A DNA stretch of 64,000 nucleotides from Alcanivorax sp. REN37 (GCF_041102775.1 NZ_JBGCUO010000001.1:124001-188000); one strand, 5' to 3'. Shown: positions 16,331 through 30,065, numbered from the stretch's first letter. The notes: a model not told the origin generated them from the sequence alone. A program made the numbers and translations.

Positions 16331-16476
16331 GGAGCTCTCCTGAGGGTGGCTCCGGAGCAGCGGCGCGGGACCGCGCACCCGAAATCGGGAATCCGGAAAT
16401 TCGGGCGCAGTTATAACGAAAGCAATGTGAACGAGCGTTGACTGGAAAAACCCGGCAACAGGGCGCAAATGAGAAT

Positions 16477-16504
16477 CTGCCGCCGGGCTCCCGCCCGGCG
16501 GCAG
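16477..16504 (-). terminator. Hairpin terminator after the K+/H+ antiporter
   Basis: CTGCCGCCGGGC pairs with GCCCGGCGGCAG over 12 bases around TCCC. On - it is followed by ATTCTCATTTG, a moderate T tract. Confidence 0.7.
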
Positions 16505-16506
16505 GC

Positions 16507-18210
16507 TCAGTGGGCGTGCGGCAACCGGATACCGAACCGGGTCACGCGACCGCCTTCAATCACGCGGGCGCGCAGTCGTAGGCCCACCAGCTCCACCGCA
16601 TCACCGAGCACTGGTTGGCCGCGGTGGTGTTCTTGGAAGTACTGCTCCAGTGTTAGGGAGGCATCGCGCTCGCTGACGCCGCTGAGGCCGTAATTGTCCA
16701 ACAAATCCGCTACTGGCACGCTGCTGTTGACGATGAAGTCGCCGTAGAACGTGCGCAGTTCCTGCGGTGAAGCGTGCAGCCACTCACTCATCGGCGTCTG
16801 ATCGGCGGGCGTGGTCATCAGCGTGAGAATGTCGCCGGCCTGCAGTGTGGTGTGGTCGTCGCACTCCAGCGGCGCGCCGGCGCGCGATAACGCCAGCAGC
16901 TGAGTCGTCGGCGGGATCAGATCAAGGCTGCGGCCATCGGCCTTGCTGTCGGCGCCGACTGCATATTGAACAATGAACCGGTCGTCGAGACCGGCCAGTT
17001 CCACTTCGTTGATCGGCTGTGCGGCATGGGGCAAGGCCAGCTTCAACGTGCGCGCCAGCGGCCCCAGCGTCATACCCTGCAACAGCAGCGATGCCATCAC
17101 CACAACGAAGACGATGTTAAAGATTTGCCGACTTTCCTCGATGCCTGCCACCAGCGGGAATACCGCCAGTACTACCGGTACCGCACCCCGCAACCCGGTC
17201 CAAGCAATAAAAATTTGCTCGCTCTTCGGATAGTTGAAGGGCTTCAGCAGCAGCCAAGTGGCCAGCGGCCGCGCCACCAGCATTAAGAAGGCGGCGATGC
17301 AGAGCCCGGGGACCAATGACTCCAGCATCTCCCGTGGCGTCACCAGCAGCCCCAGCATCAGGAACAGGCCTGATTGCGACAGCCATGCCATGGAGTCCAT
17401 GGAGCGCAACACGTTGTCGCTGGTGCCTTGGCGCCAGTTGCCGGCCATCAGTCCGGCAATATAGGCCGCCAAGAAGCCGGAGCCGCCAAGCATGTTCGCC
17501 AGCGCCCAGATAGTCAGGCCGCCGGTGCACAGCAGCAACGCATGCAGCCCTTCATTGCCGCGCACCCGCACCAGCAACTCCGCCAAGGCGATGCCGAGCA
17601 GGATGCCCATTAGCACACCGACGCCGAACTGCTGTACCAGCATGCCCAGCGTTTGCAGCCCCCAGCTCATGGCCGGGTTGGTGATCAATTCGATCAGCAT
17701 TACCGTGATGAAAATCGCCATCGGGTCGTTGAGGCCAGATTCCATTTCCAGCGTGCTCGACACCCGTTCATTCAGCCGCACCCCGGAACTGCGGATCATC
17801 GAGAACACTGCCGCCGCGTCGGTGGAACCGATGATGCCGCCCACCAGCAGCCCGATGCGCCAATCGACCCCCAGTAGCCAGGTGGCGAAGGCGCCGGTGA
17901 GGGCTGCCGGCAGCACTACCCCGAGCGTGGCCAGCGTCAACGCCGGCTTTAGGGCAACGCGGAAGTGTTCCAAGCGGGTGCGCAGGCCACCATCGAGCAG
18001 GATGATTGCCAGCGCCAGATTGCTGATCAGGAATACCGTATCGACGTCTTCAAACTGGATTTTGCCAATGCCGTCCTCGCCGGCAGCAATGCCCACGGCA
18101 AGAAATGCCAGCAAGGTGGGAACCCCGACGCGGGGACTGAGGGTGCCGAGCAACAGGCCGATGAACAGAACCATGGCGCCCGCCAGGATAATCACATCAA
18201 TGTTTTCCAC
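16507..18210 (-). CDS. nhaP2: K+/H+ antiporter of the NhaP2/CvrA family
   Basis: Inner-membrane CPA1 antiporter exchanging K+ (or Na+) for H+ in ion and pH homeostasis. About 12 hydrophobic segments cover the first 390 residues, with the conserved MESGLNDPMAIF (transport-site Asp) and a DGGLRT segment. After residue ~410 come an RCK_C-like domain (LDLIPPTTQLLALSR onward) and a CorC_HlyC-like tail ending VTRFGIRLP, the usual arrangement of NhaP2. The 567 residues compare with 578 in E. coli. Start is GTG with AGGA upstream. It is divergent from mnmG. Confidence 0.9.
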   Translation of the reverse strand: MENIDVIILAGAMVLFIGLLLGTLSPRVGVPTLLAFLAVGIAAGEDGIGKIQFEDVDTVFLISNLALAIILLDGGLRTRLEHFRVALKPALTLATLGVVLPAALTGAFATWLLGVDWRIGLLVGGIIGSTDAAAVFSMIRSSGVRLNERVSSTLEMESGLNDPMAIFITVMLIELITNPAMSWGLQTLGMLVQQFGVGVLMGILLGIALAELLVRVRGNEGLHALLLCTGGLTIWALANMLGGSGFLAAYIAGLMAGNWRQGTSDNVLRSMDSMAWLSQSGLFLMLGLLVTPREMLESLVPGLCIAAFLMLVARPLATWLLLKPFNYPKSEQIFIAWTGLRGAVPVVLAVFPLVAGIEESRQIFNIVFVVVMASLLLQGMTLGPLARTLKLALPHAAQPINEVELAGLDDRFIVQYAVGADSKADGRSLDLIPPTTQLLALSRAGAPLECDDHTTLQAGDILTLMTTPADQTPMSEWLHASPQELRTFYGDFIVNSSVPVADLLDNYGLSGVSERDASLTLEQYFQEHHRGQPVLGDAVELVGLRLRARVIEGGRVTRFGIRLPHAH

Positions 18211-18295
18211 GCATTGAATCCTGTCAGGAGGGTAACGGGGGCAAACAGCCGGTGAGCAAAAAGTGCACGCCAGTCTAGCACAGCTTCCAGCAACG

Positions 18296-18324
18296 CTTTC
18301 TTTTCAAGCGGCGCACTATATACT
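18296..18324 (+). promoter_or_regulatory. Possible promoter of mnmG
   Basis: A good -10, TATACT, is at 18319-18324 in the divergent gap. The matching -35 position (about 18296-18301) is poor. Leader to mnmG would be about 120 bases. I see no other strong candidate. Confidence 0.35.
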
Positions 18325-18449
18325 TACGCCCCTTGCTCATAATTTGACCAGCATGCCGATTCCGGCGTGCTCCATGAAGGGGCCAGCGTCATCCGTGTTG
18401 CGGTTGGTGCTGGCCCCTTCCGACGCTCTGCCAGACAGGTACAACGGTA

Positions 18450-20339
18450 ATGGATTTCTCCAAGCGTTTCGGCGTGATCGTGGTGGGTGGCGGTCATGCC
18501 GGCACCGAGGCGGCGTTGGCCGCTGCCCGCATGGGGGTCGACACCCTGCTGCTGACCCACAACATCGAAACCCTCGGCCAGATGAGCTGCAACCCGGCCA
18601 TTGGCGGGATCGGCAAGAGCCATCTGGTGCGCGAGATTGACGCCCTCGGCGGCGCCATGGCGCGCGCCACCGACCGCGCCGGCATCCAGTTTCGCGTGCT
18701 CAATGCCCGCAAGGGCCCGGCCGTGCGCGCCACCCGTGCCCAGGCTGACCGTGTCCTATATAAGGCGGCCATCCGCAGCATGCTGGAAAATCAGCCGCAC
18801 CTGACGCTGTTCCAGCAGGCGGTGGATGACCTGATCATCGAGCAGGACCGCTGTGTCGGCGTGGTCACCACCATGGGGCTGCGCTTCCATGCTCAGGCGG
18901 TGGTGCTCACGGTGGGTACTTTCCTCGGTGGCCGCATCCATATCGGCCTCGACAATGAACCCGGCGGCCGTGCCGGCGACCCGCCCTCCAACGCGCTGTC
19001 GCGGCGGCTGCGGGAGTTGCCGTTCCGCGTGGACCGGCTTAAGACCGGCACCCCACCGCGTATCGACGGCAACAGCGTGGATTTCTCTGTGATGGAACAG
19101 CAGTGGGGCGACGACCCGCTGCCGGTAATGAGCTACCTCGGCGATGTCGCTGAGCACCCACAGCAGGTGTGCTGCTACATCACCCATACCAATGAGCAGA
19201 CCCACGACATCATCCGCAGCGGCTTCGACCGCTCGCCGATGTTCACCGGCGTCATTGAGGGTGTTGGCCCGCGTTACTGCCCGAGCATTGAAGACAAGGT
19301 GAATCGCTACCCGGACAAGGATTCGCACCAGATCTTCGTGGAACCGGAAGGGCTGACCACTCACGAGCTGTACCCGAACGGTATCTCCACCAGCTTGCCG
19401 TTTGATATTCAGCTGGCGGCGGTGCGTTCGATCCGCGGTTTCGAGCAGGCGCACATCACCCGCCCGGGCTATGCCATCGAATACGACTACTTCAATCCGC
19501 AGGACCTGAAGCATTCACTGGAAACCCGCTTCATGCCGGGACTGTTCTTCGCCGGCCAGATCAACGGCACCACCGGTTATGAAGAGGCCGGCGCGCAGGG
19601 TCTGCTGGCGGGTCTGAACGCAGCGCGCATGGCGCAGGATCAGGAGTGCTGGTTCCCGCAGCGTGACGAAGCCTACATCGGCGTACTGGTAGACGACCTC
19701 ATCACTCTCGGCACCCAGGAGCCGTACCGCATGTTCACCAGCCGGGCCGAATACCGGTTGCTGCTGCGCGAAGACAACGCCGACCTGCGGCTGACGGAGA
19801 CGGGCCGCAAGCTGGGCCTGGTAGATGACCAGCGCTGGGCAGCGTTCTGCGCCAAGCGCGACGGCGCTGTCAGCGATGCCGAGCGTCTGCGCAGCCATTG
19901 GGTGCGTCCGGGCACCGCTGATGCCGAGGCAGTGAATCCGCTGCTGGGCACGCCGCTGGCTCACGAATACAACCTGATGGACCTGCTCAAGCGGCCGGAA
20001 GTGGATTACCCGACCCTGCTCGGGGCAGTGGGGCTGCCGCTGGCTGATGCCGCGGTGGCAGAACAGGTGGAAATCCTCGCCAAATATGCCGGCTACATCG
20101 AGCGCCAGCAGGGGGAAGTGGCGCGTTTGCGCGCGGCGGAGACGACGCCGCTGCCCGCTGATCTCGACTACGGGCAAGTCAGCGGTTTATCCAACGAGGT
20201 GCGTCAAAAATTGGAAGCAGTGCGCCCGACCACGCTCGGCCAGGCCGGGCGGGTACCGGGGGTGACCCCGGCTGCGATCTCGCTGTTGCTGGTGCACCTG
20301 AAAAAGACCGCACTGGGCCGCGCTGGAACCGCGTCGTGA
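18450..20339 (+). CDS. mnmG: tRNA uridine 5-carboxymethylaminomethyl modification enzyme MnmG (GidA)
   Basis: FAD-dependent partner of MnmE, modifying U34 in the wobble position of several tRNAs. The N-terminal dinucleotide-binding motif is [19 protein letters not shown]. Family blocks [19 protein letters not shown] and [17 protein letters not shown] are intact. The 629 residues equal the E. coli length. Its last codons overlap the GTG of rsmG as GTGA. The mnmE partner is not next to it in this window, although in many gammaproteobacteria it is adjacent. Confidence 0.97.
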   Translation: MDFSKRFGVIVVGGGHAGTEAALAAARMGVDTLLLTHNIETLGQMSCNPAIGGIGKSHLVREIDALGGAMARATDRAGIQFRVLNARKGPAVRATRAQADRVLYKAAIRSMLENQPHLTLFQQAVDDLIIEQDRCVGVVTTMGLRFHAQAVVLTVGTFLGGRIHIGLDNEPGGRAGDPPSNALSRRLRELPFRVDRLKTGTPPRIDGNSVDFSVMEQQWGDDPLPVMSYLGDVAEHPQQVCCYITHTNEQTHDIIRSGFDRSPMFTGVIEGVGPRYCPSIEDKVNRYPDKDSHQIFVEPEGLTTHELYPNGISTSLPFDIQLAAVRSIRGFEQAHITRPGYAIEYDYFNPQDLKHSLETRFMPGLFFAGQINGTTGYEEAGAQGLLAGLNAARMAQDQECWFPQRDEAYIGVLVDDLITLGTQEPYRMFTSRAEYRLLLREDNADLRLTETGRKLGLVDDQRWAAFCAKRDGAVSDAERLRSHWVRPGTADAEAVNPLLGTPLAHEYNLMDLLKRPEVDYPTLLGAVGLPLADAAVAEQVEILAKYAGYIERQQGEVARLRAAETTPLPADLDYGQVSGLSNEVRQKLEAVRPTTLGQAGRVPGVTPAAISLLLVHLKKTALGRAGTAS

Positions 20340-20983
20340 AGGCGGTTGCCCAGCGCCTGGCGGCCGGCGTGGCCGCTCTGGGAGTGTCGCTGTCTGACGC
20401 CCAGCAACAACAGTTGGTCGATTACGTCGCCCTGCTCCACAAGTGGAACCGCGCGTTTAACCTCACCGCGGTGCGGGATCCGCAGGAAATGGTGACCCGC
20501 CATATCCTCGATGCGTTGGCGGTGCTGCCGTGGCTTGGCAGCGGCTCGACCCTGGATGTGGGCACCGGCGGCGGCATTCCCGGCATCGTGCTGGCGATTG
20601 CGCGGCCGCAGCAATCCTTTGTGTTGCTCGACAGCAACGGCAAGAAGACCCGTTTTGTGCGCCAGGCAGCACTGGAGCTGGGGCTAGCCAATGTCGAGGT
20701 TGTGCAGGCCCGTGTGGAACAGTACCGTAATGGCGCGTCGCAGGTGATATCGCGCGCCTTCGCTTCCCTCGTCGACATGGTTTCCGTGACCGGCCATTTG
20801 CTGGAGGACGGCGGCCATCTGCTCGCTATGAAGGGTGCCTTGGTGGAGCAAGAAATTGCCGCCTTGCCGCCGCAGTGGCAGACCGAGGCGGTGGAGCTGA
20901 GCGTCCCCGGCCTGGCCGAAGCCCGTTATTTGGTAGTGCTGCAACCCGCGCCGCAGCGGATTTTCCAGGGAGATTGTGCGTGA
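20336..20983 (+). CDS. rsmG: 16S rRNA (guanine-527-N7) methyltransferase RsmG (GidB)
   Basis: S-adenosylmethionine-dependent methylation of 16S rRNA position G527; loss gives low-level streptomycin resistance in other bacteria. SAM motif [19 protein letters not shown] is intact, preceded by [17 protein letters not shown]. 215 residues (E. coli 207). The start is GTG, overlapping the mnmG stop by four bases, and the end overlaps the parA GTG in the same way, so mnmG-rsmG-parA form a coupled chain. Confidence 0.96.
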   Translation: MKAVAQRLAAGVAALGVSLSDAQQQQLVDYVALLHKWNRAFNLTAVRDPQEMVTRHILDALAVLPWLGSGSTLDVGTGGGIPGIVLAIARPQQSFVLLDSNGKKTRFVRQAALELGLANVEVVQARVEQYRNGASQVISRAFASLVDMVSVTGHLLEDGGHLLAMKGALVEQEIAALPPQWQTEAVELSVPGLAEARYLVVLQPAPQRIFQGDCA

Positions 20984-21792
20984 CCACGGTGTTTGCCATT
21001 GCCAACCAGAAAGGCGGGGTCGGGAAGACCACCACCAGCGTGAACTTGGCCGCCTCGTTGGCCGCCACCCGTAAGAAAGTGCTGCTGGTGGATATCGATC
21101 CGCAGGGCAATGCCACCTCCGGTTCCGGGGTCGACAAGTACGATGTGCCGCACACCATCTACGATGTGCTGGTGGAAGGCCTGCCGGTGGAGCAGGCGGT
21201 GGTGACCACTCCAGAGCAGTCCGGTTTTGATCTGCTGGCGGCTAATGGTGACCTCACCGCCGCCGAGGTGCAGATGTTGGACCTCGAGGCCAAGGAATAC
21301 CGACTGCGCGATGCGCTGGCGCCGGTGATGGACCGTTACGACTTCATCCTCATCGACTGCCCGCCGTCGCTGAACATGTTGACCGTGAACAGCCTGGCGG
21401 CGGCCACCTCGGTGATTGTGCCGATCCAGTGCGAGTACTACGCCCTTGAAGGTCTGACCGCACTGCTGCAGACCATTGAGAAGATCAGTGCGGTGCTGAA
21501 CCCGTCGCTGCATATTGGCGGTTTGCTGCGCACCATGTATGACCCGCGCAACAGTTTGTCCAATGATGTCTCCAACCAGCTGATCACCCACTTCGGTGAT
21601 CGGGTGTACCGCACCATCATCCCCCGCAACGTGCGGCTGGCTGAAGCGCCCAGCCACGGTGCACCGGTGATTACTTACGACGTCAAGTCCCGGGGCGCCA
21701 TCAGTTATATGGCATTGGCCGGTGAAATCCTGCGCCGCGAGCAGACGCTGCGGCAGCAGGCCCGAGCCCGCGCCACCGAAAACCAGGAGTAA
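20980..21792 (+). CDS. parA: Chromosome-partitioning ATPase ParA (Soj)
   Basis: Deviant-Walker ATPase that acts with ParB to segregate the origin region. Deviant Walker A KGGVGKTT is at residues 11-18, Walker A-prime/B in [14 protein letters not shown] and [11 protein letters not shown]. The chosen GTG at 20980 gives [13 protein letters not shown], the typical N-terminus, with AGGGAGA upstream and a four-base overlap with the rsmG stop. The longer frame from 20875 lies inside rsmG and is rejected. 270 residues, standard for chromosomal Soj-type ParA. Confidence 0.96.
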   Translation: MTTVFAIANQKGGVGKTTTSVNLAASLAATRKKVLLVDIDPQGNATSGSGVDKYDVPHTIYDVLVEGLPVEQAVVTTPEQSGFDLLAANGDLTAAEVQMLDLEAKEYRLRDALAPVMDRYDFILIDCPPSLNMLTVNSLAAATSVIVPIQCEYYALEGLTALLQTIEKISAVLNPSLHIGGLLRTMYDPRNSLSNDVSNQLITHFGDRVYRTIIPRNVRLAEAPSHGAPVITYDVKSRGAISYMALAGEILRREQTLRQQARARATENQE

Positions 21793-21795
21793 GGC

Positions 21796-22719
21796 ATGGC
21801 CGCAAAACGCAAAGGGGGCCTGAGCAAGGGCCTGGATGCACTCTTGAGCCAGAGCGCGGCGCGCAGCGCCCCAGCCGGCCGTGAGCAGGTCAGCCTCGAC
21901 GACGATAGCGTGGCGCCAGTTAGCGCAGAACGGCCGCCGCAGGATGGTGAGCTGCGCAAGCTGCCGGTGGAGTTGATGCAGCGCGGCCGCTACCAGCCGC
22001 GTCGTGATATGTCGCCGGATGCGCTGGAAGAGTTGGCCGAGTCAATTCGAGCCCAGGGTGTGATGCAGCCGATCGTGGTGCGTCCGATCGGCGATAAACG
22101 CTACGAGATCATCGCCGGCGAGCGCCGCTGGCGGGCGGCACAGCTGGCCGGTTTGGCGGAAATCCCGGCCGTTATCCGCGAAGTAGCCGACGATGCCGCC
22201 ATTGCCATGGCGTTGATCGAGAACATCCAGCGCGAAGACCTCAATCCGATGGAAGAAGCGCTGGCGTTGGCGCGCCTGAAAGACGAGTTCAATCTGACTC
22301 ACCAGCAGGTGGCAGACGCGGTGGGCAAGTCGCGCGCCATGGTCACCAACCTGCTGCGGTTGATCAGCCTTGAGGACGAAGTGCGCAAGCTGCTGGAGCA
22401 CGGCGACCTGGAGATGGGCCATGCGCGGGCGCTGTTGTCGCTCACCGGCGCCAGCCAAGTAGATGCGGCACGCATGGTGGTCGCGCGCGGGCTGAACGTA
22501 CGCCAAACCGAAGCCTTGGTGCGCGACTACGACAAGCAGCGCGCAGCGGCCACGCCGCCGTCACGGGAAGATCCGGATGTGCGCCGGCTGCTCAACGACC
22601 TGTCCGATCGCCTCGGGGCGCCGGTGGCCCTCAAGCAGTTGGGCGGTGGCAAGGGGCGGCTGGTAATCAGCTATAACAGCCTCGACGAATTGGACGGCAT
22701 CCTCAGCCACATCAAATGA
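21796..22719 (+). CDS. parB: Chromosome-partitioning protein ParB (Spo0J)
   Basis: CTP-dependent DNA clamp that loads at parS. The N-terminal ParA-interaction peptide GGLSKGLDALLSQ is clear. The CTPase/ParB-nuclease-like domain carries the GERRWRAAQLAGL box, followed by the helix-turn-helix LTHQQVADAVGKSRAMVTNLLR, and the C-terminal dimerisation domain ends LDGILSHIK. 307 residues. It starts 3 bases after parA with AGGAG upstream. I saw no parS-type CACGTG-centred palindrome near the gene. Confidence 0.96.
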   Translation: MAAKRKGGLSKGLDALLSQSAARSAPAGREQVSLDDDSVAPVSAERPPQDGELRKLPVELMQRGRYQPRRDMSPDALEELAESIRAQGVMQPIVVRPIGDKRYEIIAGERRWRAAQLAGLAEIPAVIREVADDAAIAMALIENIQREDLNPMEEALALARLKDEFNLTHQQVADAVGKSRAMVTNLLRLISLEDEVRKLLEHGDLEMGHARALLSLTGASQVDAARMVVARGLNVRQTEALVRDYDKQRAAATPPSREDPDVRRLLNDLSDRLGAPVALKQLGGGKGRLVISYNSLDELDGILSHIK

Positions 22720-22727
22720 TCCGCCCG

Positions 22728-22747
22728 GCGCGACTGGACAGTCGCGC
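22728..22747 (+). terminator. Hairpin after parB
   Basis: GCGCGACT pairs with AGTCGCGC around GGAC, followed by TTGCTCTT. Eight perfect base pairs but a weak T tract, so a partial terminator or mRNA stabiliser. Confidence 0.5.
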
Positions 22748-22861
22748 TTGCTCTTACCCCGTCACCCTTGGCACGTCGGTGCTGCCGCAACCCGCATGAG
22801 ACCTTGGTTCTGTCTTGTCAGACAATAGGTAGTAAAGGTGCCGAAACCGGGCCCGGTTCGG

Positions 22862-22890
22862 TTGCTATCAAAAAGCCATGTCCCTATACT
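22862..22890 (+). promoter_or_regulatory. Sigma-70 promoter of the atp operon
   Basis: TTGCTA (22862-22867) and TATACT (22885-22890) are exactly 17 bases apart. Two inverted repeats lie directly upstream: TTGTC-A-GACAA at 22815-22825 and the perfect palindrome AACCGGGCCCGGTT at 22845-22858. The leader to atpI would be about 85 bases. Confidence 0.75.
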
Positions 22891-22981
22891 CTGCGCGCCT
22901 GTGATCGGGGGCTCGCTGGATACGCCTGCGAGTCTATACCCACACTGCTGTGACGGCAGCGCTGGCATGCCCGGAGTCACC

Positions 22982-24330
<1,349 letters not shown>

Positions 24331-24344
24331 ACGGGTTCCGATAA

Positions 24345-24611
<267 letters not shown>

Positions 24612-24651
24612 AACCCGAAAGGGACCACCAATCGCGGTTTGAGGTGTTCGC

Positions 24652-25122
24652 ATGAACATTAATGCAACACTGCTTGGCCAAGTCATCTGGTTCGCCCTGT
24701 TTGTGCTGTTCTGCATGAAGTTCGTTTGGCCGCCCATCACCCGGGCCCTGAGCGAGCGTAAGCAGAAGATTGCCGACGGCCTGAGTGCCGCGGATCGAGC
24801 GCAACGCGATCTGGAGCTGGCGCAAGCGAAGGCCACCGACAGCCTCAAAGAGGCGAAGGACAAGGCCGCCGAGATCATTGACGCAGCGAACCGTCGCGCC
24901 AACCAGATCCTTGAAGAAGCGAAGGGCAATGCCGTCGCTGAAGGTGCCCGCCTGATCGAGAAGGCTCAAGCGGACATCGAACAAGAGATCAACCAGGCTC
25001 GTGAACAGCTCCGCAAGGAAGTGTCCGTGCTGGTGCTGCAAGGGGCCGAACAGGTTCTGCGTGCTGAAGTGAATCGGGATGCACACAAGCAGCTGCTCGA
25101 GCAGCTGGCGGCCGAACTCTGA
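24652..25122 (+). CDS. atpF: F1Fo ATP synthase subunit b
   Basis: Peripheral stalk protein: one N-terminal membrane helix (LGQVIWFALFVLFCMKFVWPP) and a long charged alpha-helical right-handed coiled coil to the end, rich in Ala, Glu, Lys and Arg. 156 residues, the same as E. coli. Located in the canonical order after atpE. Confidence 0.97.
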   Translation: MNINATLLGQVIWFALFVLFCMKFVWPPITRALSERKQKIADGLSAADRAQRDLELAQAKATDSLKEAKDKAAEIIDAANRRANQILEEAKGNAVAEGARLIEKAQADIEQEINQAREQLRKEVSVLVLQGAEQVLRAEVNRDAHKQLLEQLAAEL

Positions 25123-25137
25123 CAGAACGGGTAACCC

Positions 25138-25677
25138 ATGGCTGAATTGACCACCATCGCTCGCCCCTACGCCAAGGCCGCGTTCCGGTTCGCCCAGGAC
25201 GCAGGTGTTACGGCGCAGTGGGAAAACATGCTGGCGCTGGCTGCGGCAGTGTCCGAACAGCCGGCCATGCGCGCATGGCTGCAACAGCCGCAGCTGACCG
25301 CTTCTGACAAGGCCCAGGCCTTGCTCGAAGTGTGCGGCAGCGACGCGCTGGACGAGCCGGCACGTAACTTCATCACCCAGCTTGCCGAGTACGGCCGCCT
25401 GGCCCTGCTTCCGGCGATCCTGGAGCTGTTCCACGAACTGTTGGCGGCTCAGGATGCATTCGTCGACGCAGAAATCGTCTCGGCGGACGTGCTGGAAGAA
25501 GCCGAAGTCGAGCGGCTGGTGAGCAGTCTGAAACAGCGCCTGGGCCGGGATGTGCGAGTCACAACGCGTGTTGACGCATCCCTGATCGGCGGCGTCCTCG
25601 TTCGCGCGGGCGACACAGTGATTGACGGCAGTGTGCGCGGCAGATTGGCCCGCCTGGCCGAGCAACTGAACTCTTGA
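25138..25677 (+). CDS. atpH: F1Fo ATP synthase subunit delta
   Basis: Joins the peripheral stalk to the top of F1. The N-terminal helical domain starts ELTTIARPYAKAAFRFA, and the C-terminal OSCP signature is ITTRVDASLIGGVLVR-like (here VTTRVDASLIGGVLVRAGD). 179 residues (E. coli 177). Starts 15 bases after atpF. Confidence 0.97.
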   Translation: MAELTTIARPYAKAAFRFAQDAGVTAQWENMLALAAAVSEQPAMRAWLQQPQLTASDKAQALLEVCGSDALDEPARNFITQLAEYGRLALLPAILELFHELLAAQDAFVDAEIVSADVLEEAEVERLVSSLKQRLGRDVRVTTRVDASLIGGVLVRAGDTVIDGSVRGRLARLAEQLNS

Positions 25678-25694
25678 GTTTGAGGGATTGAAGC

Positions 25695-27239
25695 ATGCAG
25701 CAACTCAACCCGTCTGAAATCAGTGAGATCATCAAGCAGCGCATCGCCAAGCTTGATGTCTCCACCCAGGCGCGCAATGAAGGAACGGTGGTGTCCGTTT
25801 CTGACGGTATCGTTCGCATCCACGGCCTGGCCGACGTGATGTACGGCGAAATGATCGAGTTTGAGGGCGGCATGTACGGCATGGCCCTCAACTTGGAGCG
25901 TGACTCCGTGGGCGCGGTAGTGCTCGGCGATTACCTCGGCGTAGCAGAAGGCCAAAAGGTCAAATGCACCAGCCGCGTACTCGAAGTGCCGGTGGGTCCG
26001 GAATTGCTCGGTCGCGTGGTAGACGCACTGGGTAACCCGATCGATGGCAAAGGTCCGCTGAACACCCAACTCACTGAACCGGTAGAAAAGGTTGCGCCGG
26101 GCGTGATTTGGCGTAAGTCAGTGGATGAGCCGGTGCAGACCGGTATCAAAGCCATCGACGCTATGACCCCGGTTGGCCGTGGCCAGCGTGAGCTGATCAT
26201 CGGTGACCGTCAGATCGGTAAGACCGCCATCGCGGTCGATACCATCATCAACCAGCGCGATTCCGGCATTAAGTGCATCTACGTTGCGATCGGACAGAAG
26301 CAGTCCACCATCGCCAACGTAGTACGCAAGCTGGAAGAGCACGGTGCGCTGAAGAACACCATCATCGTGGCGGCATCCGCGTCCGATCCGGCGGCCATGC
26401 AGTACCTGGCCCCGTTCGCCGGCTGCTCCATGGGTGAGTACTTCCGCGACCGCGGCGAAGACGCCCTGATCGTGTACGACGACCTGACCAAGCAAGCTTG
26501 GGCATACCGTCAGATCTCCCTGCTGCTGCGCCGCCCGCCGGGCCGCGAAGCTTACCCTGGCGACGTGTTCTACCTGCACTCCCGTCTGTTGGAGCGCGCT
26601 GCCCGTGTGAGCGAAGAGTATGTGGAGCAGTACACCAAGGGCGAAGTGAAAGGCCAAACCGGTTCCCTGACCGCGCTGCCGATCATTGAAACCCAAGCCG
26701 GTGACGTGTCCGCCTTCGTACCGACCAACGTGATCTCCATCACCGATGGCCAGATCTTCGTTGAGTCCGACATGTTCAACGCCGGTCTGCGTCCGGCCAT
26801 GAACGCCGGTATCTCGGTATCCCGGGTAGGTGGTGCGGCGCAAACCAAGATCATCAAGAAACTCGGTGGCGGTGTGCGTCTGGCACTGGCTCAGTACCGT
26901 GAGCTGGCAGCGTTTGCCCAGTTCGCCTCGGACCTGGATGAAGCCACCCGTGCTCAGTTGGAGCATGGTCAGCGCGCCACCGAGCTGATGAAGCAGAAGC
27001 AGTTCAGCCCGATGTCCGTGGCCGAGATGGGTGTGTCCCTGTACGCCATGAACGAAGGCTTCCTGAAAGATGTGGCACTGGACAAGATTGGCAGCTTCGA
27101 AGCCAGCCTGCTGTCCTACATGCTCAGCGAGCACAAGGCGCTGATGGACAAGATCAACGAAAAAGGCGATTTCAACGCCGAGATCGAGTCCGGCATCAAG
27201 GAAGCCATCGAGAAGTTCAAGGCTACCCAGACCTGGTAA
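25695..27239 (+). CDS. atpA: F1Fo ATP synthase subunit alpha
   Basis: Regulatory nucleotide-binding subunit of the F1 hexamer. The P-loop is GDRQIGKT, the arginine-finger region is in [14 protein letters not shown], and the ATPase alpha/beta signature is near [16 protein letters not shown]. 514 residues against 513 in E. coli. TGAGGGATTGAAGC precedes the ATG. Confidence 0.98.
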   Translation: MQQLNPSEISEIIKQRIAKLDVSTQARNEGTVVSVSDGIVRIHGLADVMYGEMIEFEGGMYGMALNLERDSVGAVVLGDYLGVAEGQKVKCTSRVLEVPVGPELLGRVVDALGNPIDGKGPLNTQLTEPVEKVAPGVIWRKSVDEPVQTGIKAIDAMTPVGRGQRELIIGDRQIGKTAIAVDTIINQRDSGIKCIYVAIGQKQSTIANVVRKLEEHGALKNTIIVAASASDPAAMQYLAPFAGCSMGEYFRDRGEDALIVYDDLTKQAWAYRQISLLLRRPPGREAYPGDVFYLHSRLLERAARVSEEYVEQYTKGEVKGQTGSLTALPIIETQAGDVSAFVPTNVISITDGQIFVESDMFNAGLRPAMNAGISVSRVGGAAQTKIIKKLGGGVRLALAQYRELAAFAQFASDLDEATRAQLEHGQRATELMKQKQFSPMSVAEMGVSLYAMNEGFLKDVALDKIGSFEASLLSYMLSEHKALMDKINEKGDFNAEIESGIKEAIEKFKATQTW

Positions 27240-27259
27240 TCGCTTAGAAGGATAGTCCT

Positions 27260-28132
27260 ATGGCCGGCGCGAAAGAGGTTCGTACCAAAATCGCAAGTGT
27301 CCAGAGCACGCGGAAAATCACCCGTGCCATGGAGATGGTTGCCGCCAGTAAGATGCGTCGCGCGCAGGAGCGCATGGCGGCTTCCAAGCCCTATGCCACC
27401 CACATCCGCAACGTCATCGCTCACCTGGCCAACGCGGAAACCGAGTACCGTCACCCTTACCTGCGCGAGCGCGAGGTGAAAAAAGTGGCGTACATCGTGG
27501 TCAGCAGTGACCGCGGTCTCTGTGGCGGCTTGAACGTGAACCTGTTCAAGGCCCTGGTGCGCGATGCGCGCCAGTGGTCTGAGCAGGGCGTTCAGGTGCA
27601 GTACGCAGCGGTCGGCAGCAAGGCGATCGGCTTCTTCCGCAGCTTCGGTGGCAACTTGGTTTCCACCGTCAGCGGCCTCGGCGACACCCCGCACCTGGGG
27701 GACCTGGTCGGGTCCATCAAGGTGTTGGCGGATGCTTTCGAAGCGGGTGAAGTGGATCGCGTGTACTTGGTGTACAACGAGTTCGTGAACACCATGACCC
27801 AGAGCCCGCTGGTGCAGCAATTGCTGCCCCTGAAGTCCGGTGACGAGTCAGACTTCAAGAAACCCACGGGCCAGCGTTGGGATTACATCTACGAGCCCTC
27901 CGCCCAGGTGCTCATTGACGGCCTGCTCAAGCGGTTCGTCGAGTCTCAGGTGTATCAAGGTGTGGTTGAGAACAATGCCTGTGAACAGGCCGCCCGAATG
28001 GTGGCCATGAAGGCAGCGACCGACAACGCCGGCGACCTGATTCGTGATCTCCAGCTCCTGTATAACAAGGCGCGCCAGGCCGCCATTACGCAGGAGATTA
28101 ACGAAATTGTGAGTGGCGCCGCTGCGGTTTGA
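27260..28132 (+). CDS. atpG: F1Fo ATP synthase subunit gamma
   Basis: Central rotor shaft. The N-terminal helix [19 protein letters not shown] and the C-terminal signature [21 protein letters not shown]-like region (positions ~250-270) form the coiled coil inserted in F1; the globular Rossmann-like middle begins [18 protein letters not shown]. 290 residues (E. coli 287). AGAAGGA precedes the ATG. Confidence 0.97.
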   Translation: MAGAKEVRTKIASVQSTRKITRAMEMVAASKMRRAQERMAASKPYATHIRNVIAHLANAETEYRHPYLREREVKKVAYIVVSSDRGLCGGLNVNLFKALVRDARQWSEQGVQVQYAAVGSKAIGFFRSFGGNLVSTVSGLGDTPHLGDLVGSIKVLADAFEAGEVDRVYLVYNEFVNTMTQSPLVQQLLPLKSGDESDFKKPTGQRWDYIYEPSAQVLIDGLLKRFVESQVYQGVVENNACEQAARMVAMKAATDNAGDLIRDLQLLYNKARQAAITQEINEIVSGAAAV

Positions 28133-28154
28133 CCGGGCGGGCGAGCAAGCTTAA

Positions 28155-29573
<1,419 letters not shown>

Positions 29574-29607
29574 GCCCTGACTGCCCCAGCTGGCAGGAGA
29601 GTGTCCC

Positions 29608-30033
29608 ATGGCGATGACTGTTCATTGCGATATCGTCAGCGCTGAAAAGCAGCTGTTTTCCGGTGCGGTGGAACTGCTCGTCGCCGCCGGTGCGGAAGGC
29701 GACCTGGGCGTGATGCCCGGTCACGCACCGCTGCTGACGTCCCTCAAGCCGGGTCCGGTACGTATCGTGCTGCAGGGCGGCAAGGAAGAAGTGTTCTACG
29801 TGAACGGCGGCTTCCTTGAAGTCCAGCCTAAAGTGATCACGGTGTTGGCAGATGCTGCCGCCCGTGCCGAAAACCTCGACGAAGCCGCGGCGGAAGAAGC
29901 GCGCCAACGCGCCCGCGAGGCACTGGAAGGCAAGCACAGCGATCTGGATTACTCTGCCGCTTCGGCGCAGTTGGCTGAATCGTTGGCCCAGCTGCGTGCG
30001 ATCCAGCAGATGAAGAAGAAGTTCGGCGGCTGA
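29608..30033 (+). CDS. atpC: F1Fo ATP synthase subunit epsilon
   Basis: Rotor subunit and inhibitor of ATP hydrolysis. N-terminal beta-sandwich contains [19 protein letters not shown]; the C-terminal two-helix hairpin begins near residue 90 with [15 protein letters not shown]. 141 residues (E. coli 139). AGGAGAG precedes the ATG. Last gene of the operon, followed by a terminator. Confidence 0.97.
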   Translation: MAMTVHCDIVSAEKQLFSGAVELLVAAGAEGDLGVMPGHAPLLTSLKPGPVRIVLQGGKEEVFYVNGGFLEVQPKVITVLADAAARAENLDEAAAEEARQRAREALEGKHSDLDYSAASAQLAESLAQLRAIQQMKKKFGG

Positions 30034-30065
30034 ACCCATGTGGGGAACGCCGGTCGGATAACAGG

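Noticed and set aside
20436-20452. Inverted repeat CTCCACAAGTGGAAC in rsmG as a parS site
   Set aside because: The central CACGTG of parS is missing, and the bases encode the conserved [10 protein letters not shown] segment of RsmG.
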